Assembly: GCA_947568835.1 (NCBI GenBank)
Contig: OX387602.1
Span: 1,210,570 to 1,274,569 of the forward strand
Direction of reading: 5' to 3'
DNA from: Protonemura montana
Taxonomy: Eukaryota > Arthropoda > Insecta > Plecoptera > Nemouridae
DNA: 64,000 nucleotides
Part shown: positions 1-12,400 of the stretch, piece by piece
Position numbering within the stretch: the first letter of the stretch is position 1
Layout: the number at the start of each line of letters is the position of its first letter
The notes under the pieces: generated by a model
Database searches by the model: none
Told to the model about the DNA's origin: nothing
Seen by the model: only the letters and a program-made list of their open reading frames with translations
Program-made: the position numbers and the translations under genes

Positions 1-3000
1 GCCAGAAAACCTCACGCGTCGCGCTGTGGATGAGAGGTTCATGTTGGGGCGACACCCGAGTCTCGGCAGCTTGACGAACATGCATATCAATCACACTCTT
101 GAAATCCCAAATGTCTTTCTGGATTACCGCCGTCAAGTGGCGAGTGCCGTGTCGATTGTACCCGTGGCATGCCATGCCATCACGCGCTACCGTGCCTTGC
201 ACAGATATCAACTTGTCGCTGCTACGCTAATCATTGTTGTTACAGCATAAGACGTTGCCACTCGGCGTGCAATTACCCCGCGAGCTTGGGCTCAATTGGC
301 CAATTACACGCGGTTTTCTCGGTAAAGCAGGTACTGCTGGTCATCGCTCGCTGTCGGCGTGCGCTGGGCGATGTCCGCTGCCGCCGGGTCTATAAGCACC
401 AAGTACCATTAGCGAGTCGCAGAGATCGGCGCCCTGCGTCGTCAAGTCTCGATCACGATGCTCGTGGTTACAAATGCCGAGGAATCGGATGCAGTGGTGA
501 CTGCTGGTCGAAGGATTTCTGAAAAATCTTTTCCTCGTTTCTAGCGTCCTCGAAGAAATGGACCTGAGTCACGAGTCAATTCTGCAGGACAACTATCTAA
601 CAGGCAAGTGCGTCATGCATCTTCACGTGCTTGGACGAGCGACACTGCGAAATGTCAACGCTTAGCAATCAGATCCTTGGTGCACCGCACCAGCGAGCGG
701 CGATGATCGCAGACTATTTCTGCCGATGTCGCCATCGCCAATGACCGCACCAAAGTAATTACCTCTCTAATTCCCCCGCGGCTCTCAACAATTCAGCGTG
801 CGTAACCATGCCGACGCCGACGCTAGTGCACATGTGGGTAAAGTTATGCAATCACGAGTATCTAAACCTCACGACATTTCTGGAGCTATTGGACCATTTT
901 TAAACCCGCGAATTGCTAGCGTGTCGATAGCGATGTTGATAGCAAAGCGAAGTCAGTGATAAGAGGGGATGTAGATTCCAACAAGAGGTCTCTATTTAGT
1001 TTAGTGTTTGTTCTCAAGAGCGTGGTGATGATGCAACGCGGCAGGCAGGCGCAGGTAGGCAGGTAGGAGGCCGCCATGCGTCAGCAGGCGGCAGGCGGCC
1101 GACAGGGCATGCGCTCGACTCGCTCAGCTTGGACCGTGGGAACGTAGCCGGCTGCAAGCACAGATTACTGCTCGGATCACGGCTTCCAGCCAGCACGTGC
1201 TGCTCGCTGTCTCGCTCTGTTCCACGACGCTAGGCCAGCTCTCGCTCGCTCTACTACTCCCCTCTCGCTCGGCCACGCGACCTAACCTCTCGTTTCCTCT
1301 CTCTCGCTTCCTTGCAGAGCTCGCAAGACAAGAAGGTCTTTATGTTACTACTTTTGGAAGGTTTTTAAGTTGGCGTTAATCCTATTTTAGCTCAATTACG
1401 AGGGTAATTATTATTTGATCGACTGATGTGAAAATGTCAACTGGTACATCGAACAATCAACTTTCAAAAGTCCCAGATTTGCAAGGATTTAATGTCTAAA
1501 GCACCCGTATTGGTCGAGGTGTTGTAGTGGCACGACGCGCGAATAAAGGTTTGGCCGCTGGCTGCACGTCCACGTCTAGCGAACGAGGAGCGACCGACCA
1601 CCTGCCTGATTTTCCCACACTGCTCAAGATTGCAAAGGAAGTGAGCCAAATCGCGGCGCGGGGCGAGGGGGGAGGGCGTTGATTGCTGCATCGGAGCGTG
1701 CAGAGGCTGAGTCAGCGTCCGTCATGGAGCCCACAACGGACCGGCGCCCCTCGTTACGCGGCGTTGTCTTCTAAGACCGCCCGTATGCTAAACGATGAGA
1801 CTCAACTGATTGTTTACCTCTTCGGTCGCGCTCATGTCCAGGCATGTCTCAACTTGCTTCGTTCACCTTGCCAGGCGTATATCTAGACGCAAGCACAAGC
1901 ACAAGACCAGCCGACAGTGATTTGCCAGATCGCGGCAAATCTGGATAATTGTTCAGTTCCATCTGGCAGAACAAAACAATCTGAAGCCAGGCATTGTGTG
2001 GAATGGACATTCGCTGAAACGAGCTGGTAGCGCCGTCGCCGTTGTCGTGGGGTCCACGCACGAAGCTACGGCACAGCAGATATACAGAAAAAAGCGAACG
2101 GGTATCGAGCTAGGTGGCTAATTATTCGGCTATTTTTGGAACAAATGGCATTCCGCTGCCCGCGTGATTCGCAGCCATCCACTGCGACGTCACCATGGGA
2201 TCGGTAGGTCACTGTGAAACCTAAATGTCACATGACGCCACGTGGTTTTGTTGGGCACATGAAATACGAGGCCATCTAGCGAATGCACGGCGCTTTTATT
2301 TCCCACACTGGCGATGGTGGTCAGCTATGCAAATGATCCCCTAATGCGTTGCAATAATTAATCGAAGCTGGCGGTAGGTGAGGGCCATCGAAGACATGTG
2401 AAACAGCCAGTGAATACCTAAGTGAGAGTATATTTCTGCACCTAGCGTCGCCTGGGTGGACGACGGCTTGCTTCTGGGGCGCGCCGTGTGAAAGGCAGCT
2501 TGCCGACGCCTGGAAAGCGTTGCCGGCACGAGCGTGTAGTGTAGTGTTGCAAGACAGGTAGCGACGCGTTGCCTCCGGTCGCCTCCGGGTGGGCGCCGTT
2601 CTAAACAATGTTGCTGCAACGCCCCGGGACCGGGCGACGACCGCCTAGGCACGTACTGTCTATAAGATGCGATGTGCCTGACAACTAGGGTAACTAGAAG
2701 TATGCAGGAATCGGAACGTTGGAATGCTCGGAATGGTGGGTAGAAAACCACCACAGCGAGCAGCGCAAATGCTGTCATTGCTTCTTTCCGACCCACGCTT
2801 GGACGCCGGACTCGGCAATGTACAACGAAATGCTGCCTCTGAAAACGCGAGTATGGAGCCTCAAAGAGGCTGTCAAGTAATCTCGGTACCGCGACTAAAA
2901 CGGCGGGGTATTTACCGTACAAGGCAGACCCACTATTTGAGTGTATATTAAGCGACGCATGTCATTACGGCTCGGGGGGGGGGGGGGGGGGGCGATCGAC

Positions 3001-3050
3001 GCAAAGGAAACACAGAGAGTCACTGTCAGTCATCCCCATCGCCGATGATG
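1..3050. other. Upstream region of the HES gene, no coding gene seen
   Basis: No open frame here has splice context or recognisable protein similarity. The stretch holds three isolated matches to the Su(H)/CSL consensus YGTGRGAA: 1135-1142 (+), 1612-1619 (read on -) and 2300-2307 (read on -). With the promoter pair further downstream they could form distal Notch-responsive elements of the HES gene, but single 8-mers are weak evidence. A run of 19 G lies at 2974-2992. Confidence 0.4.
2974..2992. repeat. Poly-G tract (19 G)
   Basis: An uninterrupted run of 19 guanines just upstream of the HES promoter region. A second run of the same length lies at 40994-41012 inside the nested transposon. Length may be unreliable because homopolymers are prone to sequencing and assembly error. 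Confidence 0.9.
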
Positions 3051-3170
3051 GCCGAGTGCGTGACTGGTATTTCCGCGTCGGAATGCGCGACGAGGTGATC
3101 AGTGAGCGTCGTCCACGCGTGCCCACTCCCTCACATGCATGGCAGGCAGCTAGCTACCATTTACCCGCGT

Positions 3171-3222
3171 GGCTGGCAGGCAGGCAGGCAGGCAGGATGG
3201 CAAGCAAGCAAGCAAGCAGGCA
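3171..3222. repeat. GGCA/AAGC tetranucleotide repeat
   Basis: A short microsatellite made of GGCA units followed by AAGC units. It ends where the E-box of the HES promoter begins, so length variation here would shift distal elements relative to the core promoter module. Confidence 0.8.
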
Positions 3223-3279
3223 CAGGTGGCGGGTGCCGGGCCAGTGTGTGGGAACGTGGGTCCGTCGAGCGTTCCCACG
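3222..3279 (+). promoter_or_regulatory. SPS+A Notch/proneural control module of the HES gene
   Basis: An ACAGGTG E-box (3222-3228) fits the proneural consensus RCAGSTG. It is followed by a head-to-head pair of Su(H)/CSL sites: TGTGGGAA at 3247-3254 and TTCCCACG at 3272-3279, with 17 bp between them. This inverted pair with 15-17 bp spacing is the known SPS (Su(H) paired site) layout, and an adjacent proneural A site gives the SPS+A code described for Drosophila E(spl) genes. It lies about 75 bp upstream of the TATA box. The motifs are seen directly; Notch response is inferred. Confidence 0.8.
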
Positions 3280-3355
3280 GTCGCTAGCAGCCGCCACGGG
3301 CCTGCCGCTGCCTCCGCCCGTCACCCCTGCCTCTTCACCAAGCACCTGGCTAGCC

Positions 3356-3392
3356 TATAAAGGCAGCCGCGGCGGCCCCCTCCACATTCACT
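3356..3392 (+). promoter_or_regulatory. Core promoter of the HES gene (TATA box and initiator)
   Basis: TATAAA lies at 3356-3361 and an initiator-like TCACT at 3388-3392, with the candidate +1 adenine at 3390. The spacing of about 34 bp is normal for a TATA promoter. The resulting 5' UTR would be about 185 nt, up to the ATG at 3576. Confidence 0.7.
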
Positions 3393-3575
3393 CGCTCACA
3401 CGCTCTCGAGCTGTACACGTCGTTCGCTCTCGGCGACTCGCTAGTTTCTCGCACTCTGCTATTTTTTGCTTTTCGCTTCGACTTTTTCACAAGTTTCTCG
3501 ACTCGTTTTGTGTGCTGTTTTTGTTTTGGACAATTATCTCTGTTGCTGTGCTGCGTGTTGGGATTTAACCTCGCC

Positions 3576-4443
3576 ATGATCCACGAAACTATCTCGTCTG
3601 TCAACATGGAGCAGTTGCAGCCCATCTCTCGCACCTATCAATACAGAAAGGTAAGCATCTATTGACATGTTCTCAACTTTCAACTTCAAAACCTGCCCTT
3701 GACATTCAATACATCTAGAGTTGTTGTCCCCTAGCAACGTAAAGTCAACATCCTTGGACTGCACTGTGATGTCCCAAGTTACTTTTGCTTCCCGTGTCTA
3801 CTTGCTTGGTGACTAACCTCCTCTTGTTTGTTGTGTCCTTCAGGTGATGAAACCAATGCTAGAACGCAAGCGTCGTGCCCGCATCAACCGCTGTCTGGAC
3901 GAGTTGAAGGAGCTGATGGTATCAGCGCTGCAGTCCGAGGGCGAGAACGTCAGCAAGTTAGAGAAGGCCGACATCTTGGAGTTGACAGTACGACACTTGC
4001 ACAAGCTGCGTCGACAAGAACGCCTGTCTGCCAACCCGGTGATCGACGCCGACCGATATCGTGCAGGGTTCACGCAATGCGCTGCTGAGGTGTCGCACTG
4101 TCTGGCAAATACCCCCGGCGTGGACGTGCAACTCGGCACCAAGCTGATGACCCACCTCGGCCATCGGCTCAACAACATGGACAAAATGTCACCGCTTTCT
4201 GTACAAATCGGTCTGAACGCATCGTCGCACGCTCGTGCCTCTCCCGTTGAGTCGTCCTCCGCCTCCGATGTCAGTAGCTCGAGCTCGAGTGCTGGTGGCG
4301 CCTACTACGTGATGCCCCTGACTCCCGCCTCGTCGACGGCGTCCTGCGGACGAGTCACTCCGGTGTCCAGTATCGACGGCTTCACCGGGCTACTCAAAGT
4401 TTCCGAAGTCAAAAGTGCCGAGCCCGTTTGGAGGCCCTGGTAG
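3576..4443 (+). CDS. HES: HES/Enhancer-of-split bHLH-Orange transcriptional repressor
   Basis: Two exons, 3576-3650 and 3844-4443, joined at GT-AG in phase 0, give 224 residues. The protein is a nuclear DNA-binding repressor of the Notch pathway. The bHLH domain spans about residues 27-83 and has the family's proline in the basic region ([14 protein letters not shown]29). An Orange domain follows at about 96-136, then a serine-rich linker. The C-terminus is WRPW (221-224), the Groucho/TLE recruitment motif. The start chosen is the first ATG after the TATA promoter; a second in-frame Met lies 11 codons later. The gene has a Notch-type SPS+A promoter upstream and Brd-box and K-box motifs downstream. 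Family assignment is firm; which HES or E(spl) paralogue it is cannot be told. Confidence 0.96.
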
Positions 4444-5112
4444 ACCGTGGATACCAGGGGCCGTGGATGCCAGGGGCCAGTGGTCACTGCCGCCTGCCGA
4501 CAACGAACTGCTTCACTTGTTTACGATTTCGCAAAACTGCGAACGATCAATTACTGCTTTAATTAGCAATCGAGAATGACTTTTTATTTTTTACTTTCGT
4601 AATGTTGGTAATAATCAATCAATCTTTCGGTAGGTCGTGAAAAGAGTCGTTAAGAGTTAATGATTTCCATTTTGTTCTTTGCTCAAGTTGCACGATTAAT
4701 ACAAAAGTGTCGTGCACGACGTAGAATAATCGTTGAAACAATCGCAGCACTGCGCTGCGAATGATGACGTATGCCATTCATTAGTAACATGATCTCAGAT
4801 GTTATTTTCTTCGGGAGGAGACGATTCATTTATATTTCTCAGAAAACCTAATTTTTAGGCTATAATAGCTTTAATTTCTCTGCTAGGCAAGTTAGAACCA
4901 CTGGACATGTGTCTGGTGTTGTGTGCCTTTAGTAAGCAAGGATATTTGTGATAAAAAAACATGTACCTGTGATGAGATTGAACAAAATCAAATAATTCTT
5001 GTCAATCTCTCAAAAATCATGTGCACTGTTGAAAGGATAGAGAATCATGATGATTTATATATATATTGTGTATTACAAGCATTTCTGTGATACGAAATAC
5101 AGAAATATTAAA
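4444..5112 (+). promoter_or_regulatory. HES 3' UTR with Brd box and three K boxes
   Basis: The AT-rich 3' UTR carries AGCTTTA (Brd box, 4867-4873) and three TGTGAT motifs (K boxes: 4947-4952, 4968-4973, 5086-5091). An ATTAAA at 5107-5112 could be the poly(A) signal; no AATAAA is nearby. In Drosophila these hexamer and heptamer motifs are seed matches for the miR-4/miR-79 and miR-2/miR-11 families and repress E(spl) and Brd transcripts. The motifs are seen directly; miRNA control is inferred. Confidence 0.6.
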
Positions 5113-6290
5113 TGATCTTCATTTAAAATACTAAATACTCGTCTCGGCTACCAGTTATTTTGTAGACAAAATGAACCTTCCTCACCTCGGCAACCCTTGG
5201 CAATTAAAGGGCAAGGACTATCAAAGCAAAGCTGTTCAGTTCAATCAACTCCTCGTCCTCCTCGTCCATTATCCAGTAATTATTGCTGACACTTCCCACG
5301 GCATGAAATGTCTTCTTACTGACCCGCATTTATGGAAATCACTCGCCAGTCGCTCGACGTCCGCGCCGGAGACCTTCACTGACCTAGCACAACCCGAGGG
5401 CGCCCCATTCCTTCAGTCGGAGTCCACCTGTGCCAAGCCACCCCTCCGAGGGGGAGGGTGCAACCTGTTCCCGTAGTGGCTTCAAGTTAATTGCCATCAG
5501 CAGGTAGTTAGTAATGCTGCCAATAACATGCTTGCGTACTCGCTCGGTAGTAATTGCACGTATATCAGTTTAGCATTTAGCACTCGCAAGCAATTGTTTT
5601 GAACTTGCAGCGACGCTGCTGCTTCGCTGTCGTTTTGACAGCTCGCCCGCGCTGCGACCTCTAGCGGCCAATCAACACACTGCATGCTCACAGTTCATAA
5701 AGCCAGCGCTAGATGTCGTGCACGCAGCCTTATTTCTACTTTTGAATTCAGTGTTCGCATCTAGGTAGCGGCACTCGGCTTACCTTCTCGCTAGGTACAC
5801 GTTTTATCTCCTAGGTGGCGGATCGATCTCGTCGCGAAACTTTAGGTCATGGCCCTTATTTGTGGGAATAAATATCCGCTTAAAATTTAAATAGTGCGCA
5901 CGTGGGGAACTACGCACAATCAAAATAATTTAGGCAATCAGCCATCTGGAGGCCAATAATCGACGGCTACGAGCTGGAAACAGAGACCCTGTTATTTGTC
6001 CAAAGCTTGAAGAACATAACATTTGTCTTGATAACCAAAGATAGCGGTCATTAATCTATGCTTGTCTCATTAACAGAGTAACTTATGTGACTTGCCGACA
6101 TAGGAAGTCACCACGGGACAGTGTGTTTACATCTTGGATCACAATAATTGTTGAGAGGCCAGCCTGGAGCAACAAGTCTGTTGTCACAAGACGCATACTA
6201 ATTACCATAACGATGAGCGTGACGTCAAGAGTTGCCGTGTCGTTATCAGTGATTGTCGGACGCAGTTTGCCAGGATAAGTCACTACTTTC
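5113..6290. other. Intergenic spacer between HES and EFHD
   Basis: No gene is supported. The open frame at 5171-5476 has no splice context or family resemblance. One Su(H)-like TGTGGGAA lies at 5861-5868. The last part (about 6280-6447) is GC-rich and is probably the EFHD promoter and 5' UTR, without a clear TATA box. Confidence 0.4.
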
Positions 6291-6447
6291 ACTGGTGCGC
6301 GTGCGCGAGGCACCAGCGCGGCGGCAGAGACTGCGGTGGTCTCGCTTGAATCGCGGCAGTCGTTGGGTCAGGCGGGCAAGAGTGTAGGCACAAGAAGGCA
6401 GTGACAGGACGCTACGGGACGCTATCGGGACCGATCGGGATAGAGCG

Positions 6448-9400
6448 ATGCCAGCCGACGGTGAACTTAGTGGGGTGCTGAATCGCAGACAGGCCATCAA
6501 CGAGGCACTGGACGAGGGCAAGGAGGTCAAGCCCACGTTCAAACAGGCTAAGACCAACGTCTACTCAGAGTTCCACGAGTTTTCTCGCAGGGAGATCAAG
6601 GAATACCAGAAGAGGTTTCTCGCGTAAGTAGACATGTGACCCGAGTGCTCAGAGGTGGTTTCAAGTTTTGTTATCAATTAGACTTGGTTGATGTCAGTTC
6701 CGAGTTAGAGGCTCTCAAAGAATTTGCCCAAAATAAAAACCTTTCTTACAAATCAAATTCTAGTACGTGTTTTTTTGTAGGAGTAGTATGTACACATTTT
6801 TGTGTAAGTGCGTAGATATTGCGTCACTCGTACGAAATCGATTCTAATTCGGACCAGTTGGTTCCCTACAACCAGCAAATGAACATGGAATAGAATTGAT
6901 AAGGAATCAAAGCAACCCACAATGCAAACCACTTCCTTCTCAAGGATGTAGTTCGAGTTTATGTCAGTGATGAGTGAACGTGTGCATAAGCGAAGTAATA
7001 CTCATTGGCTTGTGTCTCAAATAACACTTGGGAAATAATTACTCTCTGACTGGCTTGTTTTATAATTGGTGATTATAACAAGGTAGCGTCACCTTGCGGG
7101 ACACGGGGATTCTTCTAGGGGGACATCTCCAAGTCCACCATCGGTTGGTTGAAACGAAAGTGTGAGCGATTCAATACCGAGCTCTCCTAGATCTCACCGG
7201 ATCGCTCCAGAGTTTCACAATTCGCATAGCACTAAGCCGATCGTGAAACAAACTGATTATTATGATTATATGAAGGTACGCGCTATCTAATCAATCCAGT
7301 GGGTGCAATGGTCGGCTGAAGGTGGGCCCCGTCGTGGACAAAGACTGCATACGGATCATGCTTTTTCTAGGAACGCCACGCACAATATCAATCTAGAGTA
7401 AAGTCAACGCAGAGGCGGTGTCGCGAGTTCGAGCCATGAACTCCACCGCTGCAATAGCATGCGATTTCACCGATATACCATTAGAAACGAGCGTCGGCAA
7501 CTGGAGGTACCCGCTACCTGCACCAGCAGCAGCCATTACACTCTTCGGTAATTGGTTTCGCGCCTAGCAGCAGAACACGGCTGGCAATTAGCGCGCTAAC
7601 GTGGATAGTTTCCGATTTCAAATGCTCCACATTCTTCGGCCGTTAGGTTCCGAGCGGCGCACACTGCTGCGAGACGGTTCACGTGGGCCAAATTAGTTCT
7701 CGTCTAGTTTTCAGAATAAATCCCTGGACAAAATGTCAACGCGTTGTGTTTCTACCCTTTAAACGCTATCGCCGCTTAAATGCTCACCAAAGACGAACGC
7801 AAATTTGCATAGTAATGTGTCGCTGTCAATGCCACTGTCTGCGAGGCTATCTCATCTCGGAGGCGATTCACAAGCTATGTTAGTTTCCGCTACTCTGCAT
7901 AAACCACGATAACAGTGAAACGAGAATGTGCTGCAAGTCAGAGCCTTGCACCTAAAGTCAAGTTCTTGGCTCAATGGGCCATGTGAATTGAATGGGCAAT
8001 CTGAATTGAATGTGTGAATTGATTTCTTCCATTGGAAAGTGAATGCACGGCTATGATTGCTGCACGTCGGCTTCCGAAATCGAGTCGTGTCTCTGGAGCG
8101 AGTGCTTGTCTCAAAATCTCTCCGCTGCATAAGAAGCTGGCATAATAATCAGGCTGGTAGTGGTGGCCTCGCTGGTCCGCTGCGCCAGCTCCTGACCTAC
8201 GTTCTCGGATCGGATCGTTCTCAGCATTGTTGTCAAGGATGGAACACCGACTTATTCGCACGCGAGAAATCCGCGCTGGGCAGAATCCATCGCGTCGCAA
8301 CTGTTTCGCCGTCCAATGTTCCAGTCGATATCTAATTTAATTTTCAATGTCGCCTCCATGAGCAACGCATGACATAACCCTACTTCAGCAACGAAAAGCC
8401 CAAACGTTGCGACAATATGGCTTACAAAACACATCCACACGATCGCCTGTAACCCCGTGGTGATTGCTTCCACTTCGAGCATCACTGCGTGCTAACCGGC
8501 CCCTGGCCCCCTGGGGGTGGGCCCTTGCGACGCCGACAGGAACGCGGCGCTCCAGGAGACAGGTCTCACGTGTTCCCTCGTCTCTGGCACCAAAATAGGT
8601 CGCGCGCGAGTCGCAAACACGACGCCCTCTGCCGTGCCCCATAAGGACATGCATTGCCATCGTCAGAAACCGTCACTTGCCCTTTCTTCTTGCGCTGTGG
8701 CGAGTCTCGCCTTGAGGCTGACACAGAAACCGCTGCATCGACGACGATCTCACCGAACCTAACCCAAAGAAGAGTTTCTACCTCGAGGTTCTACCTGCTC
8801 CCGAGGCCCAAGCGCGCCAACTTTGCGTCAATTCAATCATCAATCGTGTTGGTTGATTCTTCTTAAATTGGTGGCACACTTTCCAAGAACATAGCGAGGA
8901 AATTAATCTTTTCACGCTCAACCTACACATAAGATCGCATCGTAGTAAAAAGTCTCTACTCTCTAATGCACGTTTAATGACTTTATTTTACTAATTTAGA
9001 CTGCGATAGTTTCCATCTCATTAACGGCCACACTAATTGAAATGCAATTGTCGGTGCAATTGTCGGCGTCGGCCATGCATAAACCAGAATAAAAGCCGAA
9101 GTGAGTGCATCTAGGTAATGCAACGGAGCCAGGCAGGCGGGCAGGTACCTTGCCGAGTGCTATAACGCGTGCTCGCCAATGATGACTCAGGTCGCTCTGA
9201 CTCATCCACAACACGTGTGTCACGCGAATGTTTGCAAGGGTTGATGCCACGGTCTGCGATCTCGGTACTGGACATGCCACGTGGATACCAAGTGTACTCA
9301 GCACTTGTTCATTTCTATCACCGCACCCCAGCGCACCTTCGTGATCGGCTACATAAACAAGTGATACGGGAGATTGCGTAGCTTACTTGATTATGTTGCT

Positions 9401-12400
9401 AGAAATATCTTCCTGGTAAAGTACACTCACAGGACGTAGCCAGCGGCTGAATAATTTGTAAAAGTATTGTCAGTTTGCCGGAAAACAAAATCATAGATCA
9501 TAGAATCATTGGTGGCTCTAAGGGTGGGTGTGTTCTACAAGTTGGACTTTAACGAGACCAGACTGGAACAAAAGTTCCCAAAAGACAATTGAAAAAAAGT
9601 GACAATGTATCGAAGGTTGATAGAGACAAAAGCTTATTCAAGTGGCACTTTACCGATTTCTGTGCTCCAAAATCAATACAGCGTGGTCCGTCAAACCTTT
9701 GGTCAAACCATCTATCAGGCAGCTCTCCATGGCAACCGCTGCAGAGATGCTAAGAAAGCTGTAGCCATGTCTTGGCAAAATATCAATCGATGGGCCAAAC
9801 CGATCCTTTCCTTTTTCATCGTGCGACTGTCGACCCCGACCTTTCTCTCCCGCGAGTTCTCTCACAAGATTATGCCAGCTTTCATTGAGAGCGCCGGCCA
9901 CCTCCAGTACCAGTCCCTGTCCATCTTACCACGCGACTCTTGGTTTTCACTACTTGGTCGCGGCATTGAAAGGGGGCCGAGCATCGGTGAAGCCCCCTGA
10001 CCTATACGTACGGGATCTTGCCTCGGCACTTGGCCCAGGCGGGCTCCATCATATCGATTGACCTGGTTCAAGGGACACTGCCGACGAAACTGGGTGACAT
10101 GACACGTCATTAATTCCAATTCGGGAGCTAACGGAATTATGCCACAAATGTATCCAAAAATTGTTTAACTTGTGTTTGAGATCATATGAATGTCTGTTTT
10201 GACACACTTCGGAGATAGAACATTGAATAACTGACAAGATGCTAATCCTTGGTAGCAATAACCTAAGTTATAATTCTCCTGGTTTTATTGGACTGTATCG
10301 AAACGAATCAGTGCACAGTTTTATACATAATCCACGGCCAAGAACTTTTAATTGATGACAAGTAATTAATAATAATAATTAAAGTTTAAATATTTGACAA
10401 ACCAGGACAATCTGTCAAAATCTAAAAGCAATCAATGTGGAGCGTTTTTCCCTGGAAATCCCTGAATTCATCGCACGTGTCGGCTGCGAGAAATATAATG
10501 ATCAAGTCTGGTCCTTGGTTCGGAACTGAGAATATACTTCCAGGTAAACAAGGTTGACGAGAAGAAGGGATTTATTTCTGTCCAGCAATATCTTGATGCA
10601 GCGCATCTAGCGGCAAAATGTGTAGTCTAAATACAGTCTCTAGCGGTGTTTACGTGTGGGCTGTCACGTGGTTATTTCATTTCATCCAAGTTGTTTACGT
10701 GACACAGTAATGCACATGCGCTAGGCGAGTTCACATGGTTCAGTGGATTGGTATTGTCCCTCGACTCTTGCAGCGATTCCCTAGGATTCTAGGCAAGCTG
10801 ACGCCCTCCAATATGTTCGGCAACACGGATTCATGTGAATTGATGGCATCCTTTCGCAGAGGGCAAGGCATGGGTGCAATGAACAGGCCTCGGCAATTGG
10901 TAGAAATCAAGTCGCAAATAGATATTCACTGTGCAGCAGCACATTTCATGGCACTAACAAAATGGGAAATCAATTTCGTCTGGCAAGAAACTAGTCTAAC
11001 AGGAAGTAGCGACCGTTCGACTGGATCACTCCGTTCGGCTCAGATGATCAATTCTGTTTCGAGCTAATTGATACTTGTAGTGGTTGACAAGAAATTATGC
11101 GGAAAACGCTGATTTCTTCGCTTCAGACGAGAACTGGTGTTCGCTATCTGTATTTTCATAAGATAGTGTAATTATAAATAGCACCAATAAAACAAACACG
11201 CGACATGTGTCACGCTTGGATAGGCCCGGTGGAAATATGCTATCGCAGGAGAAACCAATAGACTGCGAGAAGTTGCCGTGACGTTGACAAAGAAACATGT
11301 CATCTAGAAAAATATCACACTATTGTTGGAGAAATCACAAAATTAGGAGTCATCATTGTGGTCACTCCCATGATGTTAATGTTGATGACGCTTACCACAG
11401 GAGATGACAAATTGAAATGATTTGAATCTAACAATTGTACAACAACTTCACAATGTCAACATTGCATCACCTGATAAGAATAAAACACTCGTGATTTTTA
11501 AATTTTTGTAAATTTATTGGTGTGAATGATTTTAAAAGCAGATTCTAGCCGATATCGAATGAAAGTTTTCGGAAGTCAAATAGATTTGTGCAACCCGGCG
11601 TTTCTTTCGGGGCGACTGTAGAGTAATGTGGCTGGTGCTTGGTACTGAGGTTCGACGAGGACCACGACGGCTTCTTTCGGGGCGACTGTAGAGTAATGTT
11701 GCTGGTGCTTGGTACTTAGGTTCGACGAGGTCCACGACGGCTTCTTTCGGGGCGACTGTAGAGTAATGTGGCTGGTGCTTGGTACTGAGGTTCGACGAGG
11801 TCCACGACGGCTTCTTTCGGGCGACTGTAGAGTAATGTTGCTGGTGCTTGGTACTTTGGTTCGACGAGGTCCACGACGGCTTCTTTCGGGGCGACTGTAG
11901 AGTAATGTTGCTGGTGCTTGGTACTGAGGTTCGACGAGGTCCACGACGGCTTCTTTCGGGGCGACTGTAGAGTAATGTTGCTGGTGCTTGGTACTTGGGT
12001 TCGACGAGGTCCACGACGGCTTCTTTCGGGGCGACTGTAGAGTAATGTTGCTGGTGCTTGGTACTTGGGTTCGACGAGGTCCACGACGGCTTCTTTCGGG
12101 GCGACTGTAGAGTAATGTTGCTGGTGCTTGGTACTGAGGTTCGACGAGGACCACGACGGCTTCTTTCGGGGCGACTGTAGAGTAATGTTGCTGGTGCTTG
12201 GTACTTGGGTTCGACGAGGTCCACGACGGCTTCTTTCGGGGCGACTGTAGAGTAATGTTGCTGGTGCTTGGTACTTGGGTTCGACGAGGTCCACGACGGC
12301 TTCTTTCGGGGCGACTGTAGAGTAATGTGGCTGGTGCTTGGTACTTAGGTTCGACGAGGGTCACGACGGCTTCCTGGACTTACAGGAGCTGAAGAGGATG

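Noticed and set aside
2341..2922. 193-codon minus-strand frame upstream of HES
   Set aside because: It overlaps other open frames on both strands in a GC-rich stretch, has Arg/Pro/Leu-rich random composition and no recognisable domain.
9599..10000. 133-codon plus-strand frame in EFHD intron 1
   Set aside because: There is no family resemblance, no supporting splice sites, and the codon pattern looks random; a shadow frame on the other strand is equally open.
11532..12364. Long minus-strand open frames (up to 262 codons) across the EFHD minisatellite
   Set aside because: They arise because the 70-bp unit has no stop in any of these registers. Residues simply repeat (RSRRGPRRT) and no start or splice context supports a gene.
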